Assembly: GCA_964030785.1 (NCBI GenBank)
Contig: OZ034970.1
Span: 41,472,377 to 41,536,376, forward strand
Origin: Siderastrea siderea
Lineage: Eukaryota > Cnidaria > Anthozoa > Scleractinia > Rhizangiidae
Direction: 5' to 3'
DNA: 64,000 nucleotides
Each line of letters opens with the position of its first letter. The first letter of the stretch is position 1. The translations under genes and the position numbers were made by a program. Below, piece by piece: positions 19,680 through 29,927 of the stretch. The notes beneath the pieces are model-generated. The model was given only the letters and a program-made list of their open reading frames with translations. It was not told where the DNA came from and did not search any database.

Positions 19680-22305
19680 GTTTATAATGAATGACATCGC
19701 GTCTATAAGGCGAAATGCAATTTGCAAGAATAACATACTAATGATAAAAGCGTTTTTTACAATAACTCAGAATATGTTACAGATTGAGAATTTAAGAAAG
19801 GTTCATAGCAATTGAGTGCTGCAGGGAGAATCACGAGACTCATTAACCCAGTGCAAATCACCATTATTGCCATTATGTAAAACAAATACGCAGTTTGTTG
19901 ATTCATTCTTACCTGTGCATGTTTGATCGACAACTCTGCTCGCTCGGTCTGGAAATTTAAAAATGCTTGATCAGCACGTCAGGCATCGTGCAGATTATAT
20001 AAACATTAAAAAAAGGTTGATTAACATCAGTGTAGAAGGAGACCCATTTTTTCCCCTCCCCTAAATTTTGAAACAAATTAAGATTGTTTCGTTTACCAAG
20101 TTCTTCCTGAACTGTTGGACTCTTCTCGTCTTGAAGTCTGTCAGTTCTAGAGGTTAAATATATGAAATATCGCATAAACGAACTGCAGGTGAAAGATTTA
20201 ATGAGTAAAAGAACATGATTCATTCTCAACAGGTAAATTACAGACTACGAGCAGTCTTTCTTTTCGATCAGAGATCGTCGAGGGAATTGACGAACAAGCG
20301 AGCGAGCTAGCGTGAAAATCGCCTGCCGCGTTGAAACGTGACGCGCGTGTCGAGCCGCTAGTGTAGTGAGCCGGCTCACTACACTAGCGGCTCGACACGT
20401 GCGACACGTTTCAACGCAGCAGGCGATTTCGCTCTCTCGCTTTCTCGTTTTTCTCAACTATCCCTGTAGTCTACGGAAATTACGAACTCACATATTGACC
20501 AGATCCCTGTTGGCTTGACATCTCGGTAGAGCGCTACTCTAGTGATCGTGGGCTCAAAACCCCGCTCAAGCACGGGATGAATATAATATTCTTCAGGATT
20601 TTTCTTTTACTCTTGCCGAAGTTGCGCTCATAACTACATAAGCAACTACCTAAATTGCGTTTACAACTACGATGTTTCTTTATTAATTAAATCTGTCAGT
20701 TCTCTCCGGCAAAAAAATAAAAATACAATTCTCAAATTAGTTCTCAACCATTATAGCATTTAAATGAGGGCAATACTAAATCTTGTTTACCTTGTTTAGC
20801 TACTTCAATCTGAAATGTGTTGAAACTTTTCACTGGCCGTCTGTTTGGCTGTTTCCACATATAGCGAAGGGGATGACAAAAACTGTGATTATAATCTTTA
20901 CATACTAGATTGCTGCTAGAGTTCGTAGATTGGTAATTTGTATTCATTCTCTTATTATCATTTTTCCGTTGCGCCCGCCTCGGGTAGCAGTATTGCTACC
21001 TGCGGGTTTGCAAGTGTTTGTTTGTCACCGTTTTATTATTTGAATAAAGTTGTTGTTGTTGTTGTTGTTGTTGTTATTGTTGTTGTTGGTTCTGTAACAT
21101 CTCATCAGTAAAAATACATACAATATTAAAATTCAATCAAGCAGCAGCATTCTACTTACAGCGGCAACCTCTTTACCCTTTACTCTAGCCTTGTCAAGAG
21201 CCTTATTGGCATTTTCATAGTCAGCTAAACACCTCGCCCCACGATACAGCAAAATCTTGGCAGCTTCTGTGTCTCGCACATAATATCTCAGCAAGTCGGA
21301 CGTCTTGAGGTCTTCATCGGAGGCGACACGGCCTTCCAACTTGCGAGCTTTCTCAAAGTATTCCGCCACCTGGAAAATTAAACAAATAATGATAATAATT
21401 AAAAAATAACAAATAACACAAATAACAATAAAAGGTAGGTAAAGGTAAAGTCGCACACGAGCTAAGGAGCTTATCACGGTTTCTGTAGCATGAAGCAACT
21501 GAGAGCCCCACAAAAAATAATAATAATACTGAATAATAAATGAAAAAAAGCAGAGATGTTCACACTATTTGATTTCTAAACGATTAAGGTTACTATGGAG
21601 TACACAACATTTAACTTGAGGTCTACTAACGTGGTTTTAAAAACACATTGTTTCATCCAGAAGGTTAACAAACGTGGGCCTAGTTGGTAGCAAGTTGATT
21701 GATGCTCACCAAAGTCAAATTGAACAACATACAATATCGAAATCCATTGTCACTAGCTAAGCTGAACATCGACAATTCTAGATTAAGCTTGATCCAAGTT
21801 CTGCCTAACGTGAGAATACACGTACCGTAACGATACGATTCAGTGCCCTCTTACGCATAAACGCCCCTTTTCTAATACCCCCCCCCCCTCCAGTGGAGTG
21901 TTTTGTTAATAGGTGCCCCTTTTTCATGAAAGCTCCTATTGTGAAAATAACATTGAAGATACTGCCTTGAATGAACTAAATATGCAAGTGGATTTTATGG
22001 CCTTCTTTCTCGTCTGAAAAAAAAATATTGAAGATGCTCCCTAAAAAGCCCGACATAAAAAATAAGTGCCCCCTCCCTAAAAAGCCCCCCTCCCCCCCCC
22101 AAAAAAAACCGCCGTCTGTTGATCTACACTAACGACCACGAGGCAAAGTTGACATTGAAAAACTACCTTGTTGAAGAAACGAGCTAAGTCCATAAATTCA
22201 CTGGCTACCATCTGTGAAATGCAGCTAGAGGTCCTAATAAACGTGACAGCAGAAGTTTTCTGGCTCTTTGTCATACGATCAGCTTGACGGGTAACATCCT
22301 TTAAC
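18604..22305 (-). CDS. Sorting nexin, SNX5/SNX6-like, 3' half (BAR domain)
   Basis: Exons found on the minus strand: 22167-22305, 21160-21369, 20791-20809 (tentative), 20097-20146, 19913-19948 and 18604-18654 with the TAG stop. All have GT-AG borders and their phases join. The translation follows the C-terminal BAR domain of SNX5/SNX6: DRMTKSQK, FFNK/VAEYFEKARKLEGRV, SDEDLKTSDLLRYY, AKILLYR, DYENANKALDKARVKGK, ELTDFKTRRVQQFRKNL, ELSIKHAQ. These proteins pair with SNX1/2 on endosomes in retromer-linked (ESCPE-1) retrieval. PX-domain exons were not found up to 27 kb. The segment matching AETSQQ...KISE of SNX6 is damaged here, so the locus may be a pseudogene. Several MITEs sit in its introns. 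Confidence 0.8.
18921..19132. mobile_element. 212-bp MITE, TTAACCC family, copy 1
   Basis: The ends TTAACCCTTCAAGCCCTAA and the complement of the same family consensus are inverted. A second copy is at 22440-22639 and an end fragment at about 24560-24604. All lie in or next to the sorting nexin introns. Confidence 0.6.
19138..19268. repeat. 131-bp hairpin
   Basis: The arms ACAATTATTTCAC and GTGAAATAATTGT pair, with further inner pairing (gaggtg/cacctc). It may be a MITE or the 3' hairpin of another Helentron-like element. No partner terminal repeat was identified. Confidence 0.55.
19643..19678. repeat. (AAT)n microsatellite
   Basis: About twelve perfect AAT units inside a sorting nexin intron. 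Confidence 0.9.
19913..19948 (-). CDS. SNX5/6-like exon (TERAELSIKHAQ)
   Basis: 36 bp, 12 codons, between a tttccag acceptor and a gtaaga donor. It matches SNX6 …LAELELKHAK. Phase 0 on both sides. Confidence 0.75.
20097..20146 (-). CDS. SNX5/6-like exon (LTDFKTRRVQQFRKNL)
   Basis: A cctctag acceptor and gtaaac donor frame 50 bp: two bases finishing a Glu codon plus 16 codons. It matches SNX6 ELIDFKTRRVAAFRKNL. Its duplicate at 22810-22862 has an in-frame TAA and a lost donor. Confidence 0.8.
20302..20443. repeat. Hairpin with 54-bp perfect palindrome (20346-20399)
   Basis: The perfect core is centred on 20372/20373 (gagccggctc). Weaker arms continue to gcctgc/gcaggc. The same structure occurs in the duplicate at about 23015-23147, so it predates the duplication. 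Confidence 0.75.
20515..20580 (+). repeat. tRNA-like SINE remnant
   Basis: Degenerate box A (ctcggtagagcg) and box B-like (gggctcaaaacccc) sequences, repeated in the duplicate at about 23218-23290. The cloverleaf is not intact. Confidence 0.35.
20791..20809 (-). CDS. Tentative 19-bp SNX5/6-like exon (IEVAKQ)
   Basis: The acceptor cacatttcag and donor gtaaac frame 6 codons plus one base, which exactly bridges the phases of the flanking exons and yields IEVAKQ-ELTDF, like SNX6 SESAKQELIDF. The larger ancestral exon (to about 20857, AKQTASEKFQHIS) has lost its acceptor AG and carries a 4-bp frameshift here, so a shortened exon is one way the gene could still splice in frame. RNA would be needed to confirm this. 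Confidence 0.45.
21049..21089. repeat. (TTG)n microsatellite
   Basis: Tract of TTG units with one TTA interruption, in a sorting nexin intron. Confidence 0.9.
21160..21369 (-). CDS. SNX5/6-like BAR-domain exon, 70 codons
   Basis: The acceptor tttaattttccag and donor gtaagt frame 210 bp in phase 0. Encoded blocks VAEYFEKARKLEGRV, SDEDLKTSDLLRYY and DYENANKALDKARVKGK are near-diagnostic for SNX5/6. No stops or frameshifts. Confidence 0.9.
22167..22305 (-). CDS. SNX5/6-like exon (LKDVTRQADRMTK...FFNK)
   Basis: An acceptor ttttcag and donor gtagtt frame one base plus 46 codons. It matches SNX6 RVKDASAKSDRMTRSHK…CKFFLK. The codon split with the upstream exon is unresolved because that exon was not found. 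Confidence 0.82.
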
Positions 22306-22439
22306 CTGAAAAATTGGTTATTGAAATGAATATTACAACAGTGCTGTGTGCTGTACCAGCACCACTCGTTGACATCTTTTTTAAAAACATTCATTTCAAT
22401 GGGCCAACCAAATTCAACATTTGTGAGAGGCAAAGTTGG

Positions 22440-22639
22440 TAACCCTTTAAGCCCCAATAGTGACAAGCATCTAATTTCTCCTTACGGTATAACTACTTGA
22501 TCAAACATAAAGGTTATGAGAATAAAGGAAATGATTACCAATTATCAAATGTCTTGATTTTTAATCAAATTCTCTCAACTAGTAACATAAGAAATATAAG
22601 GAGAACAATGAGGAGAAAAAATTGGGGCTTAGAGGGTAA
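22440..22639. mobile_element. 200-bp MITE, TTAACCC family, copy 2
   Basis: Ends AACCCTTTAAGCCCCAAT and inverted ATTGGGGCTTAGAGGGT, the same family as 18921-19132. Confidence 0.6.
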
Positions 22640-22669
22640 TGTCCATGTTAGCACTCTCTGCAAAATTTA

Positions 22670-23586
22670 AAATCCCTGATTAGTACGTCAGGCATCGTGC
22701 AGATTACATAAGCATTAAAAAAAGAGCGATTAACATCAGTGAAGAAGGAGGCCCGTTTTTTCCCTTCCTCTTAATTTTGAAACAAATTAAGAATTTTTCG
22801 CTTATCAAGTTCTTCCTGAACTGTTAGACTGTTCTCGTCTTGAAGTCTGTCAATTCTAGAGGTTAAAAATACGAAATATCACATAAACTAACTGCGGGTG
22901 AAAGATTTAATGAGTTAAAGAACATCACATCCTTCTATTCATTCTCAACAGGTAAATTACAGACTACGAACAGTCTTTCTTTTCGCTCGGGGATTGTCGA
23001 GGGAATTGACGAACAAGCGAGCGAGCGAGCGAGCGTGAAATTGAAACGTGACGTGCGTGTCGAGCCGCTAGTGTAGTGAGCCGGCTCACTACAGTAGCGG
23101 CTCGACACGCGCGACACGCGGCAGGTGATTTTGCGCTCGCTCGCTTACTCGTTTTCCTCAACTATCCTTGTACTCTAGAGAAATTAAGAACTCACATATT
23201 GACCAGATCCCTGTTGGCTTGACATCTCAGTCGGTAGAGCGCTGCACTAATAATCGCAGGGCCGTGGGCTCAAACCTGCTCAGGCGCAGGATGAATGCTA
23301 TTCTTCAGGATTTTTCTGTTACACTTGCCAGAGTTCAGTTCACAACTACATAAACAACTGCCTAAATCGCGTTTACAACTACGATGTTTCTTCTTTGTTA
23401 ATTACATGTGTAAGTTCTTTCTGGCAAAAAATAAACAGACAATTCTCAAATCAGTTCTCAACCATCGTGGCATTTAAATAAGGGCAATACTAAATCTTGT
23501 TTATCTGGTTTAGGTACTTTTGAAATGTGTTGAAACTTTTCACGGGCCGTCTGTTGGGCTGTTTCCGCCTAAAGCAAAGGGGATTA
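22670..23586 (-). pseudogene. Duplicated SNX5/6-like exon block, copy 2
   Basis: It lies upstream of the gene's earlier exons, so it is out of order. It holds a coding segment at 23505-23568 (AETAQQTAREKFQHIS…) with a good ctttgctttag acceptor but a lost donor (at instead of gt). A second exon at 22810-22862 carries an in-frame TAA and also a lost donor. It cannot be spliced usefully, but it preserves the undamaged version of the exon that is broken in copy 1. Confidence 0.75.
23015..23147. repeat. Palindrome in duplicate block, copy 2
   Basis: Duplicate of the 20302-20443 hairpin with one mismatch in the core (actacag against ctagtgt) and a shortened outer arm. Confidence 0.65.
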
Positions 23587-23589
23587 TCC

Positions 23590-24020
23590 CAACAGCAAGT
23601 GCTTGCACTTTCACTTAACAATTAAGGTCTCCGCTCTATGGGCCACTCTGCCTGAAAATTTCTGAACCAAATGCAGAGAGATAATTAAGCCACTGATAAA
23701 AACATCTCAAGAACAAACTTACTTCATGTTATATTACGCTAAATTTCTTCTCGGTCTAGTTGCACCTTTTAATCAAAATTTTCTTCCCAATTTGGGGTGT
23801 AGCTTTATATCTGTGGGGAAATCTGGAAAACGTTCAATAAATTAAAGGGTACTACTTGTCTGATCTTAAGATCTTGAAAGTCTGGCACCAAGCTCAGAGT
23901 AGCGTAATTGCATTCGTTTGGCCAGCCTAGATACGTACCCTGCAATGTTAACAACTGTCATGTAATTTCATTTCACCGTATTTCTTCTGGAAAAGCATTT
24001 TCTTTTTGGCCTCCCAAAAA
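23590..24020. other. Non-coding stretch, nothing recognised
   Basis: Possibly intron of the sorting nexin gene. No splice-bounded exon matching its PX domain was found. Confidence 0.4.
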
Positions 24021-24027
24021 ATATGGA

Positions 24028-24196
24028 AATCGATGATAATCGATGCCAATCGATGACAGTCGATGACAATTGATGACAATCCATGACAGTCGATAACAAT
24101 CGATGGCAATTAAAAAACACAAATTCTTTGGCCATCGATTGGTCATCGTTTTCCGATGTCAATCGATTAATTGTTATCGATTGTTATCGATTATCA
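24028..24196. repeat. Degenerate TCGAT-rich tandem repeat with inverted halves
   Basis: Units like aatcgatgac/aatcgataac recur about a dozen times. The left half (24028-24105) and right half (24134-24195) are roughly inverted, so the block can fold back. No coding meaning. Confidence 0.65.
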
Positions 24197-24199
24197 ATT

Positions 24200-24976
24200 T
24201 CTTTGACTGATCAGGCCGGGAAAATTCGTTGTTTCTTGTCTATTGCAGGGTTCATTTTTTTTGTTTATTTACTCCCAGCAGCAATATCAACGTGCGTGTT
24301 CTCCTCGTGCGTGTTCTCCTCGCTATGTCCCTAATTATATTTCCTTTTTAGTGATACCTAATTAAGTTGAGAAACCTTTAATCAGTCTTTGCTCTTTTAT
24401 CTTTGCTGGTCTTTTCTTTCATTCTCCTGACCTGTACGTTTGATAAAGTTGTTTGAGGATGGTTTTTAAATAAAACCGAAGTATTGGCGGTTTTTCTGGA
24501 ACAAAATGACTTTAAAGGATGCTTTGCAGTGAATTGATTTGATCAAGTTGTGATATTATAAGGAGAAACTAGATGCTTGTCACTATTGGGGCTTAAAGGG
24601 TTTAATTAATAATTATATTGTAAATACACCTGGGTGGGGACACGGTTTTGTGGAATTAAGGTTGCTGTCTAAGCAAACGTCTACTAGAAAACAACAGCAA
24701 AATTGAAGTTATTGGTGTATAGGCAAAGCTTGATGACTGGCTATATATATTAGGCATCAATGCCAGGGTATGGCTTTGGACTCGATTCTCCAATCAAAAT
24801 ACCGGGTACACGTCCTGTCAGTGGAGTTACAAAGTTCCATCTTGACAACTCTGCCTATTAGAAAACTTAACAAACAACTCAGTCATTAGTGGCAGTGGTT
24901 ATAGCATACAGTATTTTAGTAATTCTGAAAAACCTACAGCTACAGCTACTTAAAATCCAAACATAACGGCTCTTAA
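24200..24976. other. Non-coding stretch with an end fragment of the TTAACCC MITE
   Basis: About 24560-24604 matches one end of the 18921 and 22440 MITEs. Nothing else is recognised. Confidence 0.4.
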
Positions 24977-25261
24977 AGGGGCATAGTCACGAGGATTTCG
25001 CAGATTTCTGGTCAAAACTGTGCTAAAATTATCGGTAGCTAACTTTATCCATGCCCAACATTGTGTTTGAACATTTAACGGAACATATTATCTTTATTTC
25101 ATTAAGAGAAAACAAACCATGACCATTTAATATCGATTTTATGTCAACACGCTGAGAGAATTTGACTCAAGTTTTGCCTAATTTTTTCAAATTGCAATCC
25201 ATTTCCATCCTTGCCATCCGAAGCAACAGACGACAGAAAATAGTTTCAGTGAAGTAATATA

Positions 25262-25412
25262 GTAATAAGTGTAAAGAAGATCCTCGCAGTTATTAATACA
25301 ACTTATGCAGTTGCGAAAAGAAAGCCTGAAAAAATCAGGCTTGCCGGGATTCGAACCCTGACCTCTGCGATACCGGTGCAGCGCTCTAACCAATTGAGCT
25401 AACAAGCCAACT
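25262..25412 (-). mobile_element. tRNA-derived SINE, minus orientation
   Basis: On the minus strand a tRNA-like head (25337-25409) shows box A TTAGCTCAATTGG and box B GGTTCGAATCC. It is followed by a hairpin (gcctgattttttcaggc) and an AT-rich tail. The cloverleaf is imperfect and U33 is replaced, so this is not a working tRNA gene. Confidence 0.7.
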
Positions 25413-25469
25413 GGGAGCTGATCATTAAATTGGTTCGTAATATACCCAGGAAAGATGAAGATGAAATTA

Positions 25470-25712
25470 TGAATATATGAAACTCATATATTTGAACTGC
25501 GGAATGAAGAAATAAGTGTAAAGAAGATCCTCGCAGTTATTGGTTAGAGCGCTGCACCGGTATCGCAGAGGTCAGGGTTCGAATCCCGGCAAGCCTGATT
25601 TTTTCAGGCTTTCTTTTCGCAACTGCATAAGTTGCGTTAATAACTGCGAGGATCTTCTTTACACTTATTTCTTCATTCCGCAGTTCAAATATATGAGTTT
25701 CATATATTGATA
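25470..25712 (+). mobile_element. tRNA-derived SINE, plus orientation, flanked by its own inverted tail
   Basis: The tRNA-like part (25538-25607) is truncated at its 5' end. About 71 bp before it (25470-25540) is an almost exact inverted copy of the tail after it (25640-25712), so the insertion is a foldback. Confidence 0.65.
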
Positions 25713-25832
25713 ATTTAAAGTAATATTGTCTTTGGTTACAAAACTAGACCATTATTTGTGGGCGTTCATTGATGTGAGGACATATTTTTGATTTTTAAAA
25801 CGAACTAAAATAGCGTGACTATGCCCCTTTAA

Positions 25833-26819
25833 GGCCACAAGATGTCTCCCCCCTGCTTCTCCTCCTAGGTCAGTTGCTATATGAGTGTCAATCCATGGAA
25901 AAATAGTAGGAATGACACAAATGAATGTACCCAGCAGAACGACAAGATCAGTTAAAAACTTCCTCCTCGTAGGAATTGAATCTTCTTTAAAAAGAGAAGT
26001 CTACTAAACAAGAGCGAAAATGATAAGCATCGGCTTAGAGACAAACATGGGAACTTATAATAGTGTCACGGTATATTTTGGGTTTATTTTGGGATTTAGT
26101 TATTTTCGATATTTTGGTGTTGGGAAAATATGACAAAAACATATTACTGTAACAACCAGCGTCTTGAACTATAATTAAGCTTTCTTTGATAATCCGGAAC
26201 AAAATTTATTTCATTTGTCCAGGAATACACTGTACAAATTTAAGGCTCGCACTCGTCAGCACTTTTCCAGCAAAATCCTAATAATAAGTTTTTTACTTCT
26301 CATTAAAACCTGGGTCTGTTTGCGCTTCCTCACACGTTTTAGGGTCTTTGTTGTCATTTAAGTTACTTTTGAGTAGAATTCTAACTCGACAGAAACTTAG
26401 CTTACCTCAGTGTCTCTCAACCTAGCGAGAAACATTCTTGTATCGGAATCTGTACCTTTAGAAATTCTAAGATTTGCAAATTTGTGCACAAGTAAATAAA
26501 CTAAGCCAAATCTAAAATTCCTTTGTTCTCTAAGCAATAAGCAGCTGGGATCACTCTTTTTCAGCATGACAATACTGTTTGCAATATAATCAAACTTGAG
26601 AAAAGTAATTACTTAAACGAATTTCGCAAAAAAAGAGCAATCTGTAAGCAATCTTCACTCTGAGACCTGAGCAGTATTAAATAAAAGCACACTTGGCGCT
26701 TCATCTGTGGTTTTCTCTTGCTACAAAATCTGTGCATTTACAATAGGTAATTAAAGTTGCACATAAACTAGAATACCTTAACCCAGTTTCTGTAGCATGA
26801 AGCAACAGAACAGAATTGC
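25833..26819. other. Non-coding stretch, nothing certain
   Basis: One 50-bp segment on the minus strand (26406-26455) sits between possible splice sites and is open, but it matches no protein I know. Confidence 0.35.
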
Positions 26820-26827
26820 TACCCCTT

Positions 26828-26862
26828 TCCCTCCCCCTCCCCCTCCCCCTCCCCCTCCCCCT
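26828..26862. repeat. (CCCTCC)n microsatellite, likely SINE tail
   Basis: Six-base units; on the minus strand they form the 3' tail of the adjacent SINE. Confidence 0.85.
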
Positions 26863-27066
26863 TCAGGATGGAATGCTAGTCCATCACAGGGTCATTCCCA
26901 CCAGTGTGTTATCAGTATTCATTTATACATACACCTCAGTAGAGATAGACAATGTAGAGTAAAGTTTATTGTCAAAAGAAACAGTTGAGTCCTGGCCTTG
27001 AACCAGTGACCGACCTGTTTAGATCTGAAGTTCAAAGTGCTAGCCATTTCACTTCTACAACCTCAA
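26863..27066 (-). mobile_element. SINE, minus orientation
   Basis: The minus strand reads a degenerate tRNA-like head with box B GGTTCAAGGCC (about 26995), a body with the ACTTTACTCTACATTGTCT block, and an end GATGGACTAGCATTCCATCC followed by a simple-repeat tail. This body and tail are familiar from widespread animal SINEs. Confidence 0.6.
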
Positions 27067-27548
27067 GGGCACCTGTTACAATAAGTGGCAGTACACACCA
27101 GATTGGATGCACACTCAAGGAAGCCGTGTTCGTTACTGGCTATGTTTTTTTAGGTTTAAGATGTGTTGTAATTTTGTCGTACCTCCTTATTATTGTTCAC
27201 ATTCTCTCAAATTTAATGACAGCAGCTCAGTTAAGGTCACAACTCTAGTCAGCGTAGTCCTTGAATCCAAATAATTAGCGTTTTCCGAGTTCGCAGAAAC
27301 GGAACAATTTTTTCCGCGTCGTTAATCGAATATGAATAGAAAGTATACAATATATGTCTTAATTACCACGCAGTAATACAGTCCGTCATGGGAAATGCTA
27401 ATACTGGGGTAACATACGCGTGCAGTTCGTACAGAATAGGTAGATTATATTTTCATAAGTTTCACTTTATTCGTGACAATTTTCTGTCGTTAAAATCATT
27501 TTTGTGTGTAAAAGAGTTCCTATGAAACAACAGGGCCGTAATTTATTT

Positions 27549-27821
27549 CACAGGTAGCCAAAGCCTTAGTTATGACTGAAAATTAATACTGAAATTTTAT
27601 GAAATAAAAAGTGTCCCTTTGTTTATTTTCTCATTTTTGCTCCCAATTAGCATAATATTATAATACTTATTGGAAACAAAAATTAAAAAGACGCTTATTC
27701 TCGTTCGGAGAGCGAACCTTTCCCCCAAATAGCAAGTAAGTAAAATATAAACAAAGAAACACTGTTTATTTCATAAAATTTTATTTGTTTTCAGTCATAA
27801 CTAAAGCTTTGGCTACCTGTG
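27549..27821. mobile_element. 273-bp MITE with ~35-bp TIRs
   Basis: The ends CACAGGTAGCCAAAGC... and inverted ...GCTTTGGCTACCTGTG pair over about 35 bp. The first 16 bp resemble the 423-bp foldback at 10024. No clear target duplication. Confidence 0.7.
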
Positions 27822-27829
27822 ATTAAACG

Positions 27830-28570
27830 GGTCCTCTTTTGTTCTCATTTGTACAATTAGGTTGCAATCGCGATGGAACATTTCTTCGTGTTTTTCACAA
27901 GTTGTTGATTAAATTTAGGATCACAATTTGCATCGGCGTCCTTTTTCGCTTCAGTTTAGCTCACCTGCAACTTTCCGGTGGGCATAGAAGAACCAGCTCC
28001 TTGTTTTAGACGCCTGAATTGCAAGTAGCAAGTTCTTTGCTCGATTGGTCCAAGTTTTAATGTATACGATGCGAAAAAATTTGGCCGTTTTCAAGTTGAG
28101 TTGCGCGCGGCCCTAGAGAAAAAATTGCGCTACTGGAGTGGGAAAGCGTGCGTATTCAAATATTTAATTTGGAAATTCACCACGAAGAAGCTGAGGAAAC
28201 CTGGAGAGTTTTACCTAAACCGTTGCCTGAGGCAGGAGCCCATTGCCTCCTGGTCAAGAAAGTTGTACGAGTAATGTTTGTCAGAATTGTAATTGCGATG
28301 TAATTTCCGAGAAGTTTGCACAACTGAGTTGCTCATTAAAAATGCCAGTGTTTGATCTGAGATCAAAACACTTAAGATTTTGACCTGGTGTTCATCCACC
28401 TGACCCAAATGGACGTCATTTATCGACTAGTAACTTTATGAATTATTAATGAATTTGAGAAGTACCTGTACATGTGATGAACAAACTAAGTGGGTTCAAT
28501 TACATTTTTTAAAAGCCGGAAAAATGTGTTCCGCCTCAGCCTAATTTCCGGTAAACCGGAAAACTCTATT
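27830..28570. other. Non-coding stretch, nothing recognised
   Basis: AT-rich; no exon or repeat border seen. Confidence 0.4.
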
Positions 28571-28574
28571 GCAA

Positions 28575-28790
28575 TTTAAAGCTGCCTCGCTAAACGTTCG
28601 TGGCATCCACTCCGTTGAAAAGCGGAAAACAATCTTTAACTGGCTAAATAAGCAAAAAGCGTATATTTGCTTCCTCCAAGAGACCTACAGCAAGGAAGAA
28701 GTAGAAAATCACTAGAGATCACAATGGTCAGGAAATTTTTATTTTTATACGGTTCTGCCCATATTCGGGGGGGGGGGGTTGCCATATTTG
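28575..28790 (+). pseudogene. LINE ORF2 endonuclease fragment (L1/Tx1-like)
   Basis: The frame from 28575 reads ASLNVRGIHSVEKRK, then IFNWLNKQKAYICFLQETYS. It matches the start of the apurinic endonuclease domain of non-LTR retrotransposons, where LQET supplies the catalytic Glu. A TAG stop at 28713 and loss of similarity after about 28790 make it a dead fragment. No reverse transcriptase follows. Confidence 0.75.
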
Positions 28791-29927
28791 TTATCACGCG
28801 ATCATACGGGGACTTAACTTGCAAACTGTTTTTAGCGTTTTTTTTTTAATTACCAGTTTCTCGTCGTTTCCGTTTGAAAATGAGTATGGATTCTAACCAT
28901 TTTGGCCTAAGACACTGATATGGGTATGGATTTTACAGACCAGGTTATGAAAATAAAATGGATTTTAGAGGTCTGAAAACACGTATTGGTAAATTACTTA
29001 TTTTGATCTGAGATGCGGTCAGCGTTCAGAGAAAAGGGCTGCACACCCCGTCCAAAACTTCTGTTAGTGTTCTTACTATAAGCATCTCTTATCGGCAAAG
29101 TTCGCCTTGAATCATTAAAAACCGTAGTAAAAAATACGGTAAGCAAAGGACTGTAGGAGGCAAGATATTTTGCATTTACATATTTTAACTTATTTTCGCG
29201 TTGTTTTCGTATTTAGGGATAGGTCAAAGCCGTGGGCAAAAGGCCTGCAAGAAAACCTGAAAGTCATAAAAAAGCTGCCTAAAGTCGGACTACAAACTTC
29301 ACGTTGCCGATGAAAGACGTTGTGCTGACCATTGCAGAGCTCGTGCACTTTCCTATGTTACGCCAGAATTCCAAGAGAAGTGCCGTCATCAGCATGTAAT
29401 ATGCGATTCGCTGTGAGGCGCTGTAAAGTTCACTTGCACAAAGCGAAGTATCCATCTCTTTTGAGCACGCACAGCTGAGGTACGCTTTTTAGCGCTTTTA
29501 AATAGAGGGCAAAACTTTTATCCAGCAATCCTCTTTTCTTCTCATGAGAAATGAAACCTTGGAAGGCAGTTGTTAATTTCTTTAACTTCTAACTCTGTTG
29601 TAGGACTGCTTGCGCCCTACCGTGAGAGGAAATTTCTCACGACATATATTTCGTCGGCAAAAAATACAAGATTGGAAAGCCCATGTAATGAGAACAGCAC
29701 ATCAAGGAGCTGCCAAGTCCAGCATCCTCGATAACATGAAAGCAACGCAAGTATTAGTTATTATGGAATGGGCATTGAAGTACTTGCTGGTGCGGTTTTG
29801 AGAGACGTTGGCAAAATGGTAAGGAAAAAAAGGCCGGCCCTGGCATGCATCCATGCCTTATCTAATATGCTCCGAGGAGAGAACGACAACCTGTGGGCGT
29901 AGTGGTAACAATGTAATGATGGAAGAA

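Larger units (their letters stand above)
19962..20877 (-). repeat. Duplicated intron-exon block, copy 1 (in place)
   Basis: About 0.9 kb, aligned end to end with 22670-23586. It carries two sorting nexin coding segments, a 54-bp perfect palindrome and a tRNA-like remnant. The position relative to the other exons shows this is the original location. Confidence 0.8.
24977..25828. mobile_element. 852-bp TIR element with TTAA target duplication
   Basis: The ends AGGGGCATAGTCACG and CGTGACTATGCCCCT are perfect inverted repeats flanked by TTAA (24973-24976 and 25829-25832). TTAA duplication is typical of piggyBac and Kolobok relatives. It contains two opposed tRNA-derived SINEs and no transposase. 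Confidence 0.72.

Noticed and set aside
25187..25405. 72-codon minus ORF with QLVRALHRYRRGQGSNPG
   Set aside because: This is the translated tRNA-like head of a SINE, a common false protein.
25337..25409. Functional tRNA gene
   Set aside because: Imperfect acceptor and anticodon stems, no U33, and the sequence is part of a SINE with a hairpin tail and a second copy nearby.
26406..26455. Possible 50-bp minus-strand exon between acceptor- and donor-like sites
   Set aside because: The peptide (TDSDTRMFLARLRDTE) matches no part of SNX5/6 that I know, and short splice-flanked frames occur by chance.
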